The notes: generated by a model from the sequence alone, not told the origin. Shown: positions 36,849 through 46,247, counted from the first letter of the stretch. The stretch is 64,000 nt of DNA from Puniceibacterium sediminis (GCF_900188035.1 NZ_FZNN01000003.1:62001-126000); one strand, 5' to 3'. Made by a program: numbers and translations.

Positions 36849-38360
36849 TTACTCGGACAGCGACACGCCTTCGAGCCGGATCATCCCATCGGGGTAGGGG
36901 ACAAAGCCCTGTACCTTTTCATCCAGCGCCCAGATCCACGCCTGGTGGTAGAGATAGATGATCGGCATGTCCTCTTGCAGGATGGCGAGGGCCGCGTCGT
37001 AGTCTTTCTTGCGGGTCGCCATATCGTTGGAAACGCGCGCGCTGTTCAGCAAGCCGTCGACCTCGGCGTTCGAATAGTGTGAATCGTTGATGCCGCCGTC
37101 GGTGGTCATGAACTGATGGATGTTGCCATCGGGATCGACACGGCCAGACCAGCCAACCTGACTGGCAGTGTAGGCACCCGCAGACTGATCCGACAGCAGT
37201 GTGGCGAATTCCTTGGCCAGCAGTTCGATGTTGATCCCGGCCTCGGCTGCCATTGCCTGCACGACCTGCATCAGCTGCATCTGGACGGGGTTGTTGGGTA
37301 CCTGAACTTCGACCGTCACGCCATCGGGGAAACCGGCCTCTTCCAGCAAGGCTTTCGCGGCCTCGATATCACGTCCGGGTACCGGGAAGTCCTTGTTGTA
37401 CCAAGGCGAAGTCGGCGGGAAAGGCTGGTTGCCAGCGGCAAAGGCACCCTCAAACACCACCTGGTTGATCACACTGCGGTCAATTGCCAAAGATAGCGCG
37501 CGGCGTACGGCAGAATTTTCGCCCAGCGGATTGGCGGCGCGGTCGGTATTGGCGACGTTTACTGTAATGCCCTGATAACCCAGCGATACGGCCTGTTCCA
37601 TCTGAAGGGAGCCGTCTTCCTTGACCGAAGTCACATCTGTTGCGGCCAGACGTTCCAGCATGTCGAGATCGCCCGAGCGCAGGTTCGCCAGACGCACCGT
37701 CGTGTCCGGGATCGGCAGGAACAGGACTTTGTCAAAATTGATGCTGTCGGCGTTCCAGTATTCGGCGAATTTTTCGAGAACGATACGGTCCTGCTGCACG
37801 CGTTCGACAAACTTGAAGGGACCCGAGCAGACGGGGTTGAGACCAAAATCGACGCCAGCCTCGCTCGCGGCAGTGGGTGACACCATCATGCCGGCCCGGT
37901 CGGCGAGCTGCGCAAGCAGGGTCGCATCGGGCGCGCCCAGTGTGAACTTGACCGTCAGATCATCGACAGCCTCGGCTCCGGTGATCGAGGACAGTTCCGA
38001 TTTGCGGCGGCTTTCGTCCATGTTTTGGCTGCGGTCAACATTGGCGATCACGGCTTCGGCGTTAAAGGGTGTGCCATCGTGAAACGTGACGCCATCCCGC
38101 AGGGTCATGGTAAGCTCGAGTCCATCATCGGACCAGCTCCATCCGCTGGCCAGCTGCGGAACGATCACAAGCTCGGGCGTGATATCAACCAGCTTGTCGC
38201 AGAGCGAGGCATAGACGATCCGCCCGACAAAGGTGCGCGACTGATCGGGATCGAGAACATCCGGATCTTCCTGCAGGCCGATGCGCAGGTCTGCGGCGAA
38301 TAGCGCTGTGGCGCTGATTCCCAGCACCAGCGCGAGGCCGAGTGTCTTTGAGATGGTCAT
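36849..38360 (-). CDS. Periplasmic substrate-binding protein of a peptide-type ABC transporter (SBP family 5)
   Basis: The 503-residue protein has a Sec signal ([22 protein letters not shown]) and the family 5 landmarks: EDPDVLDPDQSRTFVGRIVYASLCDKLVDI near the mature N-terminus, LASGWSWSDDGLELTMTLRDGVTFHDGTPFNAEAV and AVRRALSLAIDRSVINQVVFEGAFA (in pieces). Such proteins bind peptides, glutathione, opines or similar. The GGT-family gene in the operon suggests a gamma-glutamyl or other amide-containing ligand. The ATG overlaps the stop of the upstream ATPase gene. Confidence 0.93.
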   Translation of the reverse strand: MTISKTLGLALVLGISATALFAADLRIGLQEDPDVLDPDQSRTFVGRIVYASLCDKLVDITPELVIVPQLASGWSWSDDGLELTMTLRDGVTFHDGTPFNAEAVIANVDRSQNMDESRRKSELSSITGAEAVDDLTVKFTLGAPDATLLAQLADRAGMMVSPTAASEAGVDFGLNPVCSGPFKFVERVQQDRIVLEKFAEYWNADSINFDKVLFLPIPDTTVRLANLRSGDLDMLERLAATDVTSVKEDGSLQMEQAVSLGYQGITVNVANTDRAANPLGENSAVRRALSLAIDRSVINQVVFEGAFAAGNQPFPPTSPWYNKDFPVPGRDIEAAKALLEEAGFPDGVTVEVQVPNNPVQMQLMQVVQAMAAEAGINIELLAKEFATLLSDQSAGAYTASQVGWSGRVDPDGNIHQFMTTDGGINDSHYSNAEVDGLLNSARVSNDMATRKKDYDAALAILQEDMPIIYLYHQAWIWALDEKVQGFVPYPDGMIRLEGVSLSE

Positions 38361-39472
38361 GAAAGTGTCTCCTTTGTTGAACTGTCAGTTTTTTCAGAGG
38401 CGGTTATTCCGCCTTCTTGCGCCCGCGCCGCGCGGTAGAGTGCAAAGCGCGCCCTGGCAGACGGGCTTCGGGCGGCGTCGCCCCCGGTTAGCCCGGTCAG
38501 GTCAAGCGTTTCGGCAAAATGGCAGGCCACCTGACGGCCTGTCAGGTCCCGTAATGTAGGGCGTTCTGTTTTGCAGCGGTCCTGCGCGTGGCTGCAGCGG
38601 GTGTGAAAACGGCAGCCCGGCGGCGGTGCGGTCGGGTTTGGAAGATCGCCCTCAATCCGCGCTTTCGCGCGACGGGGGCCGACCCGGGCAATGGGAATCG
38701 CGGCCAGAAGCGTTTCGGTGTAGGGGTGCCGCGGCGCGGTGAATAGCCCTTCGGCCGGGGCCACCTCGACAATCTCGCCCAGGTACATCACCGCGACGCG
38801 GTCGGCCATGTGGCGGATCACGGCAAGGTCGTGGGCAATCACGACAAGGGTCAGGCCGAAGGCCTCTTTCAGGTCTTCGAGGATGTTCACCACCTGCGCC
38901 TGAATCGACACATCCAGCGCGCTGACCGGTTCATCCCCGATGATGACCTTGGGGCCAGTCGCCAGCGCCCGCGCGATACCAACGCGTTGCCGCTGGCCGC
39001 CTGAAAATTCGTGCGGATAGCGATCCGCATGGGCGGGGGTCAGGCCGATTCGGGTCAGAAGGTCGTCAACCCGGGCACGCCGCTCGTCCTTGTCTCCGAT
39101 GCCGTGGGTGATCAGGGGCTCTTCGATCAGTGCGCCAACTGTCATCTGCGGGTTAAGGGAAGAAAACGGGTCCTGGAAAATGAACTGAAGGTCGCTGCGC
39201 AGGGCGCGCAGTGCTTCTGGTGGTAGCTGAGCGATGTCGGCCCCATCATACCAGACGGACCCTTCGGACGGGTCGATCAGCCGGACGAGCAGGCGGGCCA
39301 AAGTTGACTTGCCACAGCCGCTTTCACCAACGATGGCAAAGGTTTCGCCCTTGAGGATGGACAGGTCCACACCGTCAACTGCCTGTACGACGGTCGCGGG
39401 CCCGAACAGCGGCTTGCGGGTGACAAAGCTGCGCTTCAGCCCTTCGGCCCGAAGGATGATATCGCCGCTCAT
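38357..39472 (-). CDS. Peptide-type ABC transporter ATPase (DppF/OppF-like)
   Basis: The 371-residue ATPase has Walker [10 protein letters not shown], the signature [15 protein letters not shown], Walker [13 protein letters not shown] and the switch His in VIAHDLA. The C-terminal oligopeptide-transporter domain has the Cys cluster [16 protein letters not shown] longer than usual Arg/Ala-rich tail follows (about 50 residues after the Cys cluster). ATG 39472 is preferred because [16 protein letters not shown] aligns with the family start. Overlaps of 4 bases with both neighbours show tight coupling. Confidence 0.92.
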   Translation of the reverse strand: MSGDIILRAEGLKRSFVTRKPLFGPATVVQAVDGVDLSILKGETFAIVGESGCGKSTLARLLVRLIDPSEGSVWYDGADIAQLPPEALRALRSDLQFIFQDPFSSLNPQMTVGALIEEPLITHGIGDKDERRARVDDLLTRIGLTPAHADRYPHEFSGGQRQRVGIARALATGPKVIIGDEPVSALDVSIQAQVVNILEDLKEAFGLTLVVIAHDLAVIRHMADRVAVMYLGEIVEVAPAEGLFTAPRHPYTETLLAAIPIARVGPRRAKARIEGDLPNPTAPPPGCRFHTRCSHAQDRCKTERPTLRDLTGRQVACHFAETLDLTGLTGGDAARSPSARARFALYRAARAQEGGITASEKTDSSTKETLS

Positions 39473-40470
39473 GCGCCCACGACCCGCAGCTTTGGCGTTT
39501 GCTCCAGTGGGGCGTGAAAACAGGCAACCTCGTGTTCGTTTCCGAGGCTGGTCAATGGCGGAACATTGTCGCAAATGGGGGTCCGGAACGGACAGCGGGT
39601 GGAAAACCGGCAGCCATCGGGCATGGCGGCAGCCTGCGGTACCACACCGGGGATCGTCACCAGCCGGTCAGACCGTGCCCCAAGTGAGGGCATCGAGGAC
39701 ATGAGGCCGATGGTATAAGGATGCTGCGGATCGTCGAAGACCTGCGCTACCGGGCCCGTTTCCACGATGCGGCCGGCGTACATCACCGCCACTTGATCCG
39801 CCATTTCTGCGACCACGCCCAGATCGTGGGTGATCAGGATCATCGCGGCGCCTGTTTCGGCCTGCAAATCCCGCATTAGGTCGAGGATCTGAGCCTGAAT
39901 GGTCACGTCCAGCGCAGTTGTCGGTTCATCCGCGATCAGCAGTTCCGGGTCGTTCGCCAGCGCCATGGCGATCATCGCCCGCTGGCGCATCCCGCCAGAC
40001 AATTCATGCGGGTAGGCATCAAGCCGCTTTGCCGCCGCCGGGATCCGCACGCGTTCAAGCATTTCCAGCGCACGGGCGCGGGCGGCTTCGCGGCTCACAC
40101 CCTTGTGTCGGCGCACAGCCTCGGCAATTTGCTCGCCGATCTTCAGCGACGGATTGAGTGAGGACATCGGTTCCTGAAAAATCATCGCCATACGGTCACC
40201 GCGCACTTGCCCCAGTTCGCGCCGCGTCATGGTCAGCAGATCGCGCCCGGCAAACTGTGCCGTTCCGCCAGCGATCGACAGCGGCGGCGTCTGCAACAGC
40301 CCCATGAGCGCGAGGGAGGTCAGGCTTTTGCCGCAGCCGCTTTCGCCGACGATGCACAGCGTCTGTCCCGCGCGAAGCGAAAAGGAGATGCGGTCGACCA
40401 GCGGGGGCCGAACTCCAGCCACCTGGATTGACAGATCGCGGACATCAAGCAGGGGGGCGTTCAGGTTCAT
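39469..40470 (-). CDS. Peptide-type ABC transporter ATPase (DppD/OppD-like)
   Basis: The 333-residue ATPase has Walker [17 protein letters not shown] (note Ser-Leu, usual for DppD), the signature [15 protein letters not shown], Walker [19 protein letters not shown], switch His LITHDLGV and the C-terminal Cys motif [15 protein letters not shown]. It overlaps the regulator gene stop by 4 bases and is the first transporter gene after it, so regulator and transporter share a transcript. Confidence 0.93.
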   Translation of the reverse strand: MNLNAPLLDVRDLSIQVAGVRPPLVDRISFSLRAGQTLCIVGESGCGKSLTSLALMGLLQTPPLSIAGGTAQFAGRDLLTMTRRELGQVRGDRMAMIFQEPMSSLNPSLKIGEQIAEAVRRHKGVSREAARARALEMLERVRIPAAAKRLDAYPHELSGGMRQRAMIAMALANDPELLIADEPTTALDVTIQAQILDLMRDLQAETGAAMILITHDLGVVAEMADQVAVMYAGRIVETGPVAQVFDDPQHPYTIGLMSSMPSLGARSDRLVTIPGVVPQAAAMPDGCRFSTRCPFRTPICDNVPPLTSLGNEHEVACFHAPLEQTPKLRVVGA

Positions 40471-41171
40471 GTTTGATCCGTTTCGCGAACGGCCTGTAGG
40501 TTCCGCGACAGGTGGGTCAGGTGTTCGCGCATGGCCGCCCGTGCGGCGTCAGCATTCCCATCGGCGATGGTTGTGACGATCAACTGATGCTGTTGCGTAT
40601 AGATCTCGCGCAGCCGGGGGGAGCGCGCCCGGTCCCGTTCATCCTGCCAAAGCTGCGACGAACGCACCTCATCCACCAGAGCGAAGGCGGCCATCAGGAT
40701 CGGATTTCCGGCGGCACGGGCGATTAGCCGGTGCAGGGAGCCGTCCCAAAGCTCTGCGGCATCTGCGTCAGAACTCTGGTCGATCCGTTCCACCAGGAAC
40801 CGCATCCGCGCGATGTCATCAGGTTTGGCGCGAATGGCGCAGAGGGCCGCCAGCTCCGGCTCGATGCATAGACGCGCCTCCATCACGCTAAGAGCATCTG
40901 CGTTGACGCCAATTTCGGCGGCAAGCCTGCCTGTTGGGTCCGGCGGTTCGCCGACGAAAGTGCCCTTGCCCTGACGACGCCAGATCAGGCCTTCGGCTTC
41001 GAGCGCATCCAGAGCGCGGCGCAACGCGCGGCGGCCGACATCGAGCTGTATGGAAAGTTCCCGTTCGGTAGGGAGCTTTCCGTCAGCAGCCACGCCGCCA
41101 GACTCTATCAGCTGACGTACCTGAGCCAGAACTCTGGAAGCATTTTCGGCGTTCTTCAAATGGGGCGGCAC
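40467..41171 (-). CDS. GntR-family (FadR/FCD subgroup) transcriptional regulator
   Basis: The 234-residue protein has an N-terminal winged helix ([42 protein letters not shown], read in two parts) and a C-terminal all-helical FCD ligand domain ([20 protein letters not shown] ... [18 protein letters not shown] ... [24 protein letters not shown]). The metal/ligand residues (D..H..H..H) of the FCD pocket appear present. It heads the peptide transporter operon and overlaps the next gene, so it most likely controls it in response to the imported ligand. A good inverted repeat lies 56 bases upstream. Confidence 0.92.
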   Translation of the reverse strand: MPPHLKNAENASRVLAQVRQLIESGGVAADGKLPTERELSIQLDVGRRALRRALDALEAEGLIWRRQGKGTFVGEPPDPTGRLAAEIGVNADALSVMEARLCIEPELAALCAIRAKPDDIARMRFLVERIDQSSDADAAELWDGSLHRLIARAAGNPILMAAFALVDEVRSSQLWQDERDRARSPRLREIYTQQHQLIVTTIADGNADAARAAMREHLTHLSRNLQAVRETDQT

Positions 41172-41226
41172 GGGGGTATCATCCTTGCTTGGGCCACAAT
41201 TCGTAATTCAGCGCTAAGCACTTGCG

Positions 41227-41249
41227 TGAACCATTTAAAGATTGGTTCA
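41227..41249. promoter_or_regulatory. Inverted repeat upstream of the GntR gene, candidate operator
   Basis: TGAACCA and TGGTTCA (7-base perfect arms) flank a 9-base AT-rich spacer. The site lies 56 bases before the GntR-family start, in the only sizeable gap ahead of the operon. FCD-type GntR proteins commonly bind such inverted repeats; autoregulation is inferred. Confidence 0.45.
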
Positions 41250-41436
41250 ATTTTGCCGGCTGTCAAACGTTTTCGCCGTTGCGGGCGTGTATGACGCGGA
41301 CGATGCTTACTGGATTGGCATCGCAGTGTTGTGGCAATGCGCTGAGTATGGTGGATTGGCCTGCCGTGACTCCCGAAACGCAAAGGCCCGGAGCGGCGTG
41401 CAGCAGGCCTTTGACCAATATTTCAAAAGCGTCAAC

Positions 41437-42029
41437 TTACCGGGCAGATGCACCGTTGTCGATCCAGGCCTGAACCAGTTTGCCCAGAACCTGTTGCGTG
41501 CCCGGGGCAGGGGTGCGCCCCTCTCCGGGCTCCCAACTCCAACCAATCAGGCCGTCTTCGGCCATATGTTTCTGAATCTCGTTCAGGTCACGGTTGCCGT
41601 TCCGTTCGGGGTCCTTGATCTGGGCACGGATTTCAGGCGCGGTCATGCCGACTCATGCCATCTCGACCGGGGGCAAGCTGCCAGGGAGAATGCCCCGAAA
41701 TGTTGCCTTTTCCGGTCAAAAAGGCAACATTTTCCGCGCTGTGCCAGGTTGTGCAGTACAGCCCCGGTGCGCCAAAGTCCGCGCCACCATGCTGTACCGG
41801 CGGCATGTGCGGATGCATGTCATCCCCCTGCAAGGGCGTGTCGCCCCTGGGGTGGCAATTGAGGCATCGCGGGCTTTCGATGACTTTCATCACCTCCTGA
41901 AACACGGCGGTGGACCGCTCGGCTTCACTCTCTATCCCGGCGAATTCATCCACGGTTTTCAGGCCATTCACGGTGTCGGCCATTGCCGGGCCCGTCAGGG
42001 CCAGACTCAGGGAGCAGTAGACGTGTCAT
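41437..42029 (-). pseudogene. Decayed cytochrome c of an isoquinoline-1-oxidoreductase-type operon
   Basis: Two frames together encode a small c-type cytochrome. The first has a signal-like stretch (CSLSLALTGPAMA), VMKVIESPRCLNCHPRGDTPLQGDDMHPHMPPVQHGG (in pieces) with one intact CLNCH haem motif, and YCTTWH where a second C-x2-CH is expected. The second encodes MTAPEIRAQIKDPERNGNRDL and GLIGWSWEPGEGRTPAPGTQ. A frameshift and a TGA in place of a Trp codon separate them near 41645-41690, and the signal peptide is out of frame with the ATG at 42029. It follows iorB directly. Confidence 0.8.
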
Positions 42030-43735
42030 TCAGGCACCTGCCGTTACAAAAGGGTGACGGCGCACGACCTGTCCGGTTAGCGCGCGCCAGACATTGGCTA
42101 CCGCAGGGGCAATCGGGGGCGTTGCGGGTTCACCAATGTCAGTCGGGTCGGCGACCCTGTTGATGATCGCGACTTCGACCTCGGGCATTTCGTGAATGCG
42201 CAGCATCCGGTAGGTGTCAAAGCTCTTCTGTGCAACTTCGTCGTCCTCACGCAGGGTCGGTTCGTTGAACAGGGCCGTGCCTAGACCGTAGCCGACTGCA
42301 CCCTCGATCTGCGCACGGATCACGTTCGGGTTCACGGCAACGACGCAATCCACCGTGATCCAGACCTTAAGTACCCTTGGGAAGCCTCTGGCGTCAGACA
42401 CCTCGGCAATCTGCGCCACGTAGGTGCCGAAGTTTTCGTGAAGGGCGACGCCATAGCCGCGGTCACCCTTGATTCGCTCGCCATCCCATCCTGCCATCTT
42501 GGCCACCCGTTCCAGAACCGCGCGGTCTCGCCCGGCCTCCGAGCTCAGCAGGTCCAGACGTCCCTGTACCGCGTCTTTTCCGGCCTTTTCAAACAATTCG
42601 TCAAGGAACACGCCTGTCGCAAAACTGGTGTGGGTGTGCCCCACTGATTGCCACCAAAGCACCGAAAGCGGGCTTTTCATCCGGACCCAATTCACCCGGA
42701 TCGTGGGAAGATTATAGGGCATCTTCGTTGAACCATCGTATGAGGTGGCGTCCTTGCCTTCGGATTTGCCGTTGTCAAAGAAAGTGTCCAGTCATGATCG
42801 ACTGATTGGCGACCGTGTTTTCCCATCCGAGGATGTTCCGGTCGGCATTCAGTCCGGTGCGCATCTTGTGCACGGTCAGGGGACGGTAGTAGCCGCCAGT
42901 CAGATCGTCTGTGCGGTTCCAGATCAGTTTCCACGCACCATCTGTGCCTGCCGGCTTGGCGATCTCGGCAATCTTGCGGCCGATCTGCGCCGTGGTCTGC
43001 GCGCGCCGCCCAAAGCTGCCGCCAGCAAGCATGACGTTGAGGGTTATATCGCCATCATCGATCCCCAGCGTCTGGGCGACGGCACTCTTGATCGCGTTAC
43101 CATTGGATTTGGCGGCAGTGTCCAGTTTGGGGCGATTCATACCGATCAGCTTGAATTCGCTAGAGTTTTTAGGGCAGGTTCGACAGGCACCTCCTGTAGC
43201 GCGGCAACCTCCGCCCGATCGCCAAAGGACGATGATTGCCCGCTGGCTGCGTGGGAAACCACGCGATCCTCGACAGTGATTTCCCTGGCCGGTACATCCC
43301 ACTTTTCGGCGACTGCGGCCACGAACATGGCACGGGCGGTAGCACCGGCCTGACGCATCTGAATGTAGGAATTGGCCATCGCGGTCGAGCCGCTGGTCGC
43401 CTAGAGTCCAAAGAATAGGCTTTTGTAGAGCTTGTCATCGGCAGGGGCGGATTCCGCGCGCATCTGATCCCAGCTGGCGTCTAGTTCCTCGGCCACGAGG
43501 GTGGCAAGGCCGGTAAAGGGGCCCTGACCGAATTCAATGTGTTTGATCTTCACCGTCACGGTGTTGTCGGGGCGATCCGCACAAAGGCATTTGGCGCAAA
43601 AGTCCCTGCAGGAAGCCCGTCTTTGGTTAGGACGGCGGCAGTACCAGATTGGGCACGACCTCTCATGGGCAAGGCAAGGGCGATCACGAGGCCTGCGCCA
43701 GTGGCCAGAAACTGCCTGCGATTTTGTACTGTCAT
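42030..43735 (-). pseudogene. iorB: Decayed molybdopterin large subunit (IorB-like aldehyde/isoquinoline oxidoreductase)
   Basis: IorB-type proteins are periplasmic molybdenum hydroxylase subunits. The gene starts at ATG 43735 with a signal-like N-terminus ([19 protein letters not shown]). A 1-nt deletion near 43570 shifts the frame before HIEFGQGPFTGLATLVAEELDASWDQMRAE (in pieces). An in-frame TAG stands at 43401-43403 where a Gln codon is expected. Further shifts occur near 43165-43175 and 42781-42792. Between KSNG and AIKSAVAQTLG an in-frame stretch of well over 100 residues appears missing. The C-terminal part (MLAGGSFGRRAQ; GYGLGTALFNEP) is recognisable. The total is about 570 codons against roughly 700-750 usual. 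Confidence 0.88.
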
Positions 43736-44182
43736 GGCTCCGCCCTCCATCGAACTGGAGGCGTCATGAATGGCCTGACGGATCCGCACATAAGTGGCGC
43801 AGCGGCAGACATTTCCAGCCATCGCCGCGTCGAGATCTTTATCCGTCGGCGTGGGCACTTCGCGCAGCAACGCGGTGGCGCTGATGATCTGGCCTGACTG
43901 GCACCCGCCGCACTGGGGAACATCCAACCCCTCCCAGGCTGCGGTGATGGCCTCGGCCTCTGGACCCTCAAGTCCTTCGATCGTCTCGATGCTGGAACCG
44001 TCTACCGTTCCGACCGGCGTGATACAGGTTCGGCGTGGCATGCCATATACTATCATCGTACAGGCGCCGCATCCGAACTTGCTGCCAGTCAGCCGGAGTT
44101 CATCCCGGACCACCCATAAAAGCGGAGTATCCTTCTCAACATCGACGGTGACGTCCCTGACACTGATTGTGAAAGTCGCCAT
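43736..44182 (-). pseudogene. iorA: Damaged 2Fe-2S small subunit (IorA-like), run on into iorB
   Basis: IorA-type subunits carry two [2Fe-2S] clusters for molybdenum hydroxylases. The C-terminal cluster is complete (C91-x2-C94 and C126-x-C128). The N-terminal plant-type motif should read C-x4-C-x2-C; here it is SKFGCGACT, so about five residues including one Cys are missing in frame. The frame has no stop and continues into the iorB start (MTVQNRRQF), giving a 208-residue fusion that ends at 43556. It may still be translated, but a working electron chain is unlikely. Confidence 0.75.
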
Positions 44183-44521
44183 AGCTTTTTCCCTGGCGTG
44201 TTTTCTGGTTTGAACTTAAACGGCACAATTGCCATCGGCGTCACGATCGCCTGTTTGGCCGTATTCCGGTTCTGAATACCGTATCCGAGCGCTGGTCCGG
44301 TATTTAGCGTGCCAGAGGCCGTCAAACCGCTGTTCTTTCAGATAACTATATTTCTTCCGACCCGGGGCAAGGCTCGGGAAAAGTCTCTTTAAGCTGAAAA
44401 TTAGCAGACGACGTACGGGTGACCTCTGTGACAACGCCCTTGTTGGCGTGCGCTCAAGTAGCAGTTGGGAGATAGGTATACCCCGGTTCTTCAGCGTTGC
44501 CCCAAGCAGGTGCTGTACATA

Positions 44522-44553
44522 ACAGATGGCAAGATCCGGATCCTGCCATCTGT
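44522..44553. repeat. 32-base near-perfect palindrome
   Basis: Ten-base arms ACAGATGGCA and TGCCATCTGT enclose A-GATCCGGATC-C, itself a palindrome, with only the pair 44532/44543 mismatched. It could form a strong hairpin in RNA or be a protein site. No T tract follows on either strand, so it is not a standard terminator. Confidence 0.8.
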
Positions 44554-44654
44554 CTTATCCAACCATGTTTACCAAAGGCACCAACATGGCGAATGCATCG
44601 GGGCCGAATTTGGACCCTTTTTGCGGGGAAGGTTGCCTTGCCGACTGCCTTTTC

Positions 44655-44670
44655 AAACCACCGGTGGTTT
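44655..44670. repeat. 16-base perfect palindrome downstream of motE
   Basis: AAACCACCGGTGGTTT is fully self-complementary and without a loop, which favours a protein-binding site over an RNA hairpin. It lies 47 bases beyond the motE stop. Confidence 0.75.
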
Positions 44671-44716
44671 CCCAAGGTCTGGCCGGGGCGCCAACACTGC
44701 AACTGCAATATTGGCT

Positions 44717-45331
44717 TTAGTTCTTCGGCACCTCTGCATTCCGTCCGGCGAGAACGACCGAAATTGTGTAGGCAGCTCGGGGGCTTAACCCCGCCATGAT
44801 CGAAGCTGCAGCGTCCGAGCGCATCCGTGCGAGAAAGCCGGCCGCAAAGTCTGGGTCCATTTCCTCGAACAGCGCAGAGGCCTGTTTTGGTTTCATCGCC
44901 GCATAGACGTCAGTGAGTCGCGTCAGATCGTCCTCGGCCGCCGAATCCGCAAGTGAGAGCGTGCTGCGCAACTTTTCTTCTGCATCGACAAGCGCAGACA
45001 TCTTGCGGTCAATCTCGGTTTCCACCACCGACAAGGCCTGCATCCGCGTGCGGATTTCGGTCTCGCGTTTTTTGATGCGCTCGTCTCGTTCGTTTAGGGC
45101 CGCGAGGATTGGCGCGATGTCCTCCTCGGAGGTGCAGGATTGCGCTTCGGCACTTTCGGCTGCGGCTGTGTGCGCCGCAGGTGTGTTTTCCCGGGCGAAA
45201 GCCTCACCGGCTCCGCCGCCGATACGCACCAGCGCCGATGCCACCAGCAGCCCACCAATCACAGCAAGTGATCCGCGCATACGGCGCCTGCGTGGCTTGC
45301 GGCCCTTTTTCGGTTGAATTTTAGCGCTCAT
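44717..45331 (-). CDS. motE: MotE-like flagellar protein with MgtE-N-type C-terminus
   Basis: MotE-type proteins in alphaproteobacteria are periplasmic chaperones for a motor protein (known for Sinorhizobium MotE/MotC). The 204-residue protein has a very basic N-terminus (KPRRRRMRGS), one membrane helix (LAVIGGLLVASALVRIGG), a coiled coil (LNERDERIKKRETEIRTRMQALSVVETEIDRKM, in pieces) and a C-terminal MgtE-N-like domain (YAAMKPKQASALFEEMDPDFAAGFLARMRSDAAASIMAGL, in pieces). It overlaps the gene before it by 4 bases. The symbol rests on domain order and position. Confidence 0.7.
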   Translation of the reverse strand: MSAKIQPKKGRKPRRRRMRGSLAVIGGLLVASALVRIGGGAGEAFARENTPAAHTAAAESAEAQSCTSEEDIAPILAALNERDERIKKRETEIRTRMQALSVVETEIDRKMSALVDAEEKLRSTLSLADSAAEDDLTRLTDVYAAMKPKQASALFEEMDPDFAAGFLARMRSDAAASIMAGLSPRAAYTISVVLAGRNAEVPKN

Positions 45332-45690
45332 CGGGCAGACCCCGACTGCATGCGGCGGGAGAAAACAGGCTCCTGCGGCGGCGGCGGTTCAGGTTTGGGC
45401 TGCTCTGGCGGAAGATCGTGCATAGAGGCGACCATCAGCTCAAGACGTTTGGCCACGCCCTCCGCCCTCTCGGTCAGTTCATTCAACGAGGAGGCAGAAG
45501 ATCCAGCGGTTTTCTGCGCTGCTGCCAGCGTTCGCCTAAGGTCGTCAACCTGGGCTGACAGAACTGCTACCGCGCCACCGACGCCATTTTCCAGATCGTT
45601 GAAACGGGTCAATCGGCGCGCCAAAATAAAGCAGTAGAAGCCTGCTCCAAGCGCCCCGGCGACCAGTAAGATATCTGCGACAAGATCCAT
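45328..45690 (-). CDS. Small bitopic flagellar-cluster protein (DUF6468/PflI-like by layout)
   Basis: The 120-residue protein has one N-terminal membrane helix (VADILLVAGALGAGFYCFILARRL), a coiled coil (VLSAQVDDLRRTLAAAQKTAGSSASSLNELTERAEGVAKRLE, in pieces) and a Pro-rich tail (PPEQPKPEPPPPQEP). This layout and its place between fliL and motE match the Caulobacter flagellar-positioning protein PflI, but the similarity is structural and not certain. It overlaps motE by 4 bases and follows fliL by 12. Confidence 0.6.
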   Translation of the reverse strand: MDLVADILLVAGALGAGFYCFILARRLTRFNDLENGVGGAVAVLSAQVDDLRRTLAAAQKTAGSSASSLNELTERAEGVAKRLELMVASMHDLPPEQPKPEPPPPQEPVFSRRMQSGSAR

Positions 45691-45702
45691 TCATGCCACC
45701 TT

Positions 45703-46203
45703 TCAGTTCAGTACAAATTCCATGACCAGCAGGTCACGCACGCGGTCTTCTCCGGCAACGAGTTGGATGCGCCTCAGCATCTGCGCCCGGAGCCTAACCA
45801 ATGATGAGGGTTTTTCGATATCGCGAGGCTCGAGCGCGCGCAGATAGCTGTTAAGCACGTCAACGACCCGAGGCATGATCATTTCGACATCAGCAACCTT
45901 GCCTTTTGGCACCTCGAGATCAGCGCGAAAGATAAGGTTTTTATTGAGCGAACCGGGCCCAAGCGTCACGACGATCTGTGGCATCGATACAAATGAGATG
46001 TCTGGCAGTGGGCCCGAATCGACAACATGCTCATCCTCTGCATGTTGTGTTTCGCCGTGATCTCCACCGCCGAACAGCAGGCCCGAGGACACCGCAAAAA
46101 ATCCACCCCCGCCACCCACGAGGGCCAGAACGAGGCCGATGATCATTGGCAGCTTAGACGGTTTTTTGGCCAGTTCTTCCTCCGGCACGGTGGCGTCAGT
46201 CAT
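45703..46203 (-). CDS. fliL: Flagellar basal body-associated protein FliL
   Basis: FliL surrounds the stator and supports torque. The 166-residue protein has a cytosolic start, one membrane helix (LPMIIGLVLALVGGGGGFFAVSSGLLFGGG, in pieces), an acidic linker and a stomatin-like periplasmic domain ending DRVRDLLVMEFVLN. ATG 46203 has AAAGGG 7 bases upstream and is preferred over an in-frame TTG at 46209. It is divergent from fliF across a 119-base gap containing a CtrA-like site. Confidence 0.93.
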   Translation of the reverse strand: MTDATVPEEELAKKPSKLPMIIGLVLALVGGGGGFFAVSSGLLFGGGDHGETQHAEDEHVVDSGPLPDISFVSMPQIVVTLGPGSLNKNLIFRADLEVPKGKVADVEMIMPRVVDVLNSYLRALEPRDIEKPSSLVRLRAQMLRRIQLVAGEDRVRDLLVMEFVLN

Positions 46204-46247
46204 TCTCAACCCTTTCTGTGGTCCCGGCCTTTATAGCCCGGCAGGAA

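Larger units (their letters stand above)
44183..44716. other. Gene-free region between the ior relic and motE, with two palindromes
   Basis: No credible gene is seen in 534 bases. Short frames on both strands lack domains. It holds a 32-base near-perfect palindrome (44522-44553) and a 16-base perfect one (44655-44670). It lies downstream of motE and upstream of iorA, both leftward, so it may hold the motE terminator and an iorA promoter. Confidence 0.5.

Noticed and set aside
41437-44182. Explaining the ior lesions purely as sequencing errors
   Set aside because: Large in-frame deletions and substitutions creating stops occur together with small indels, and adjacent genes show none; errors cannot be fully excluded for single indels.
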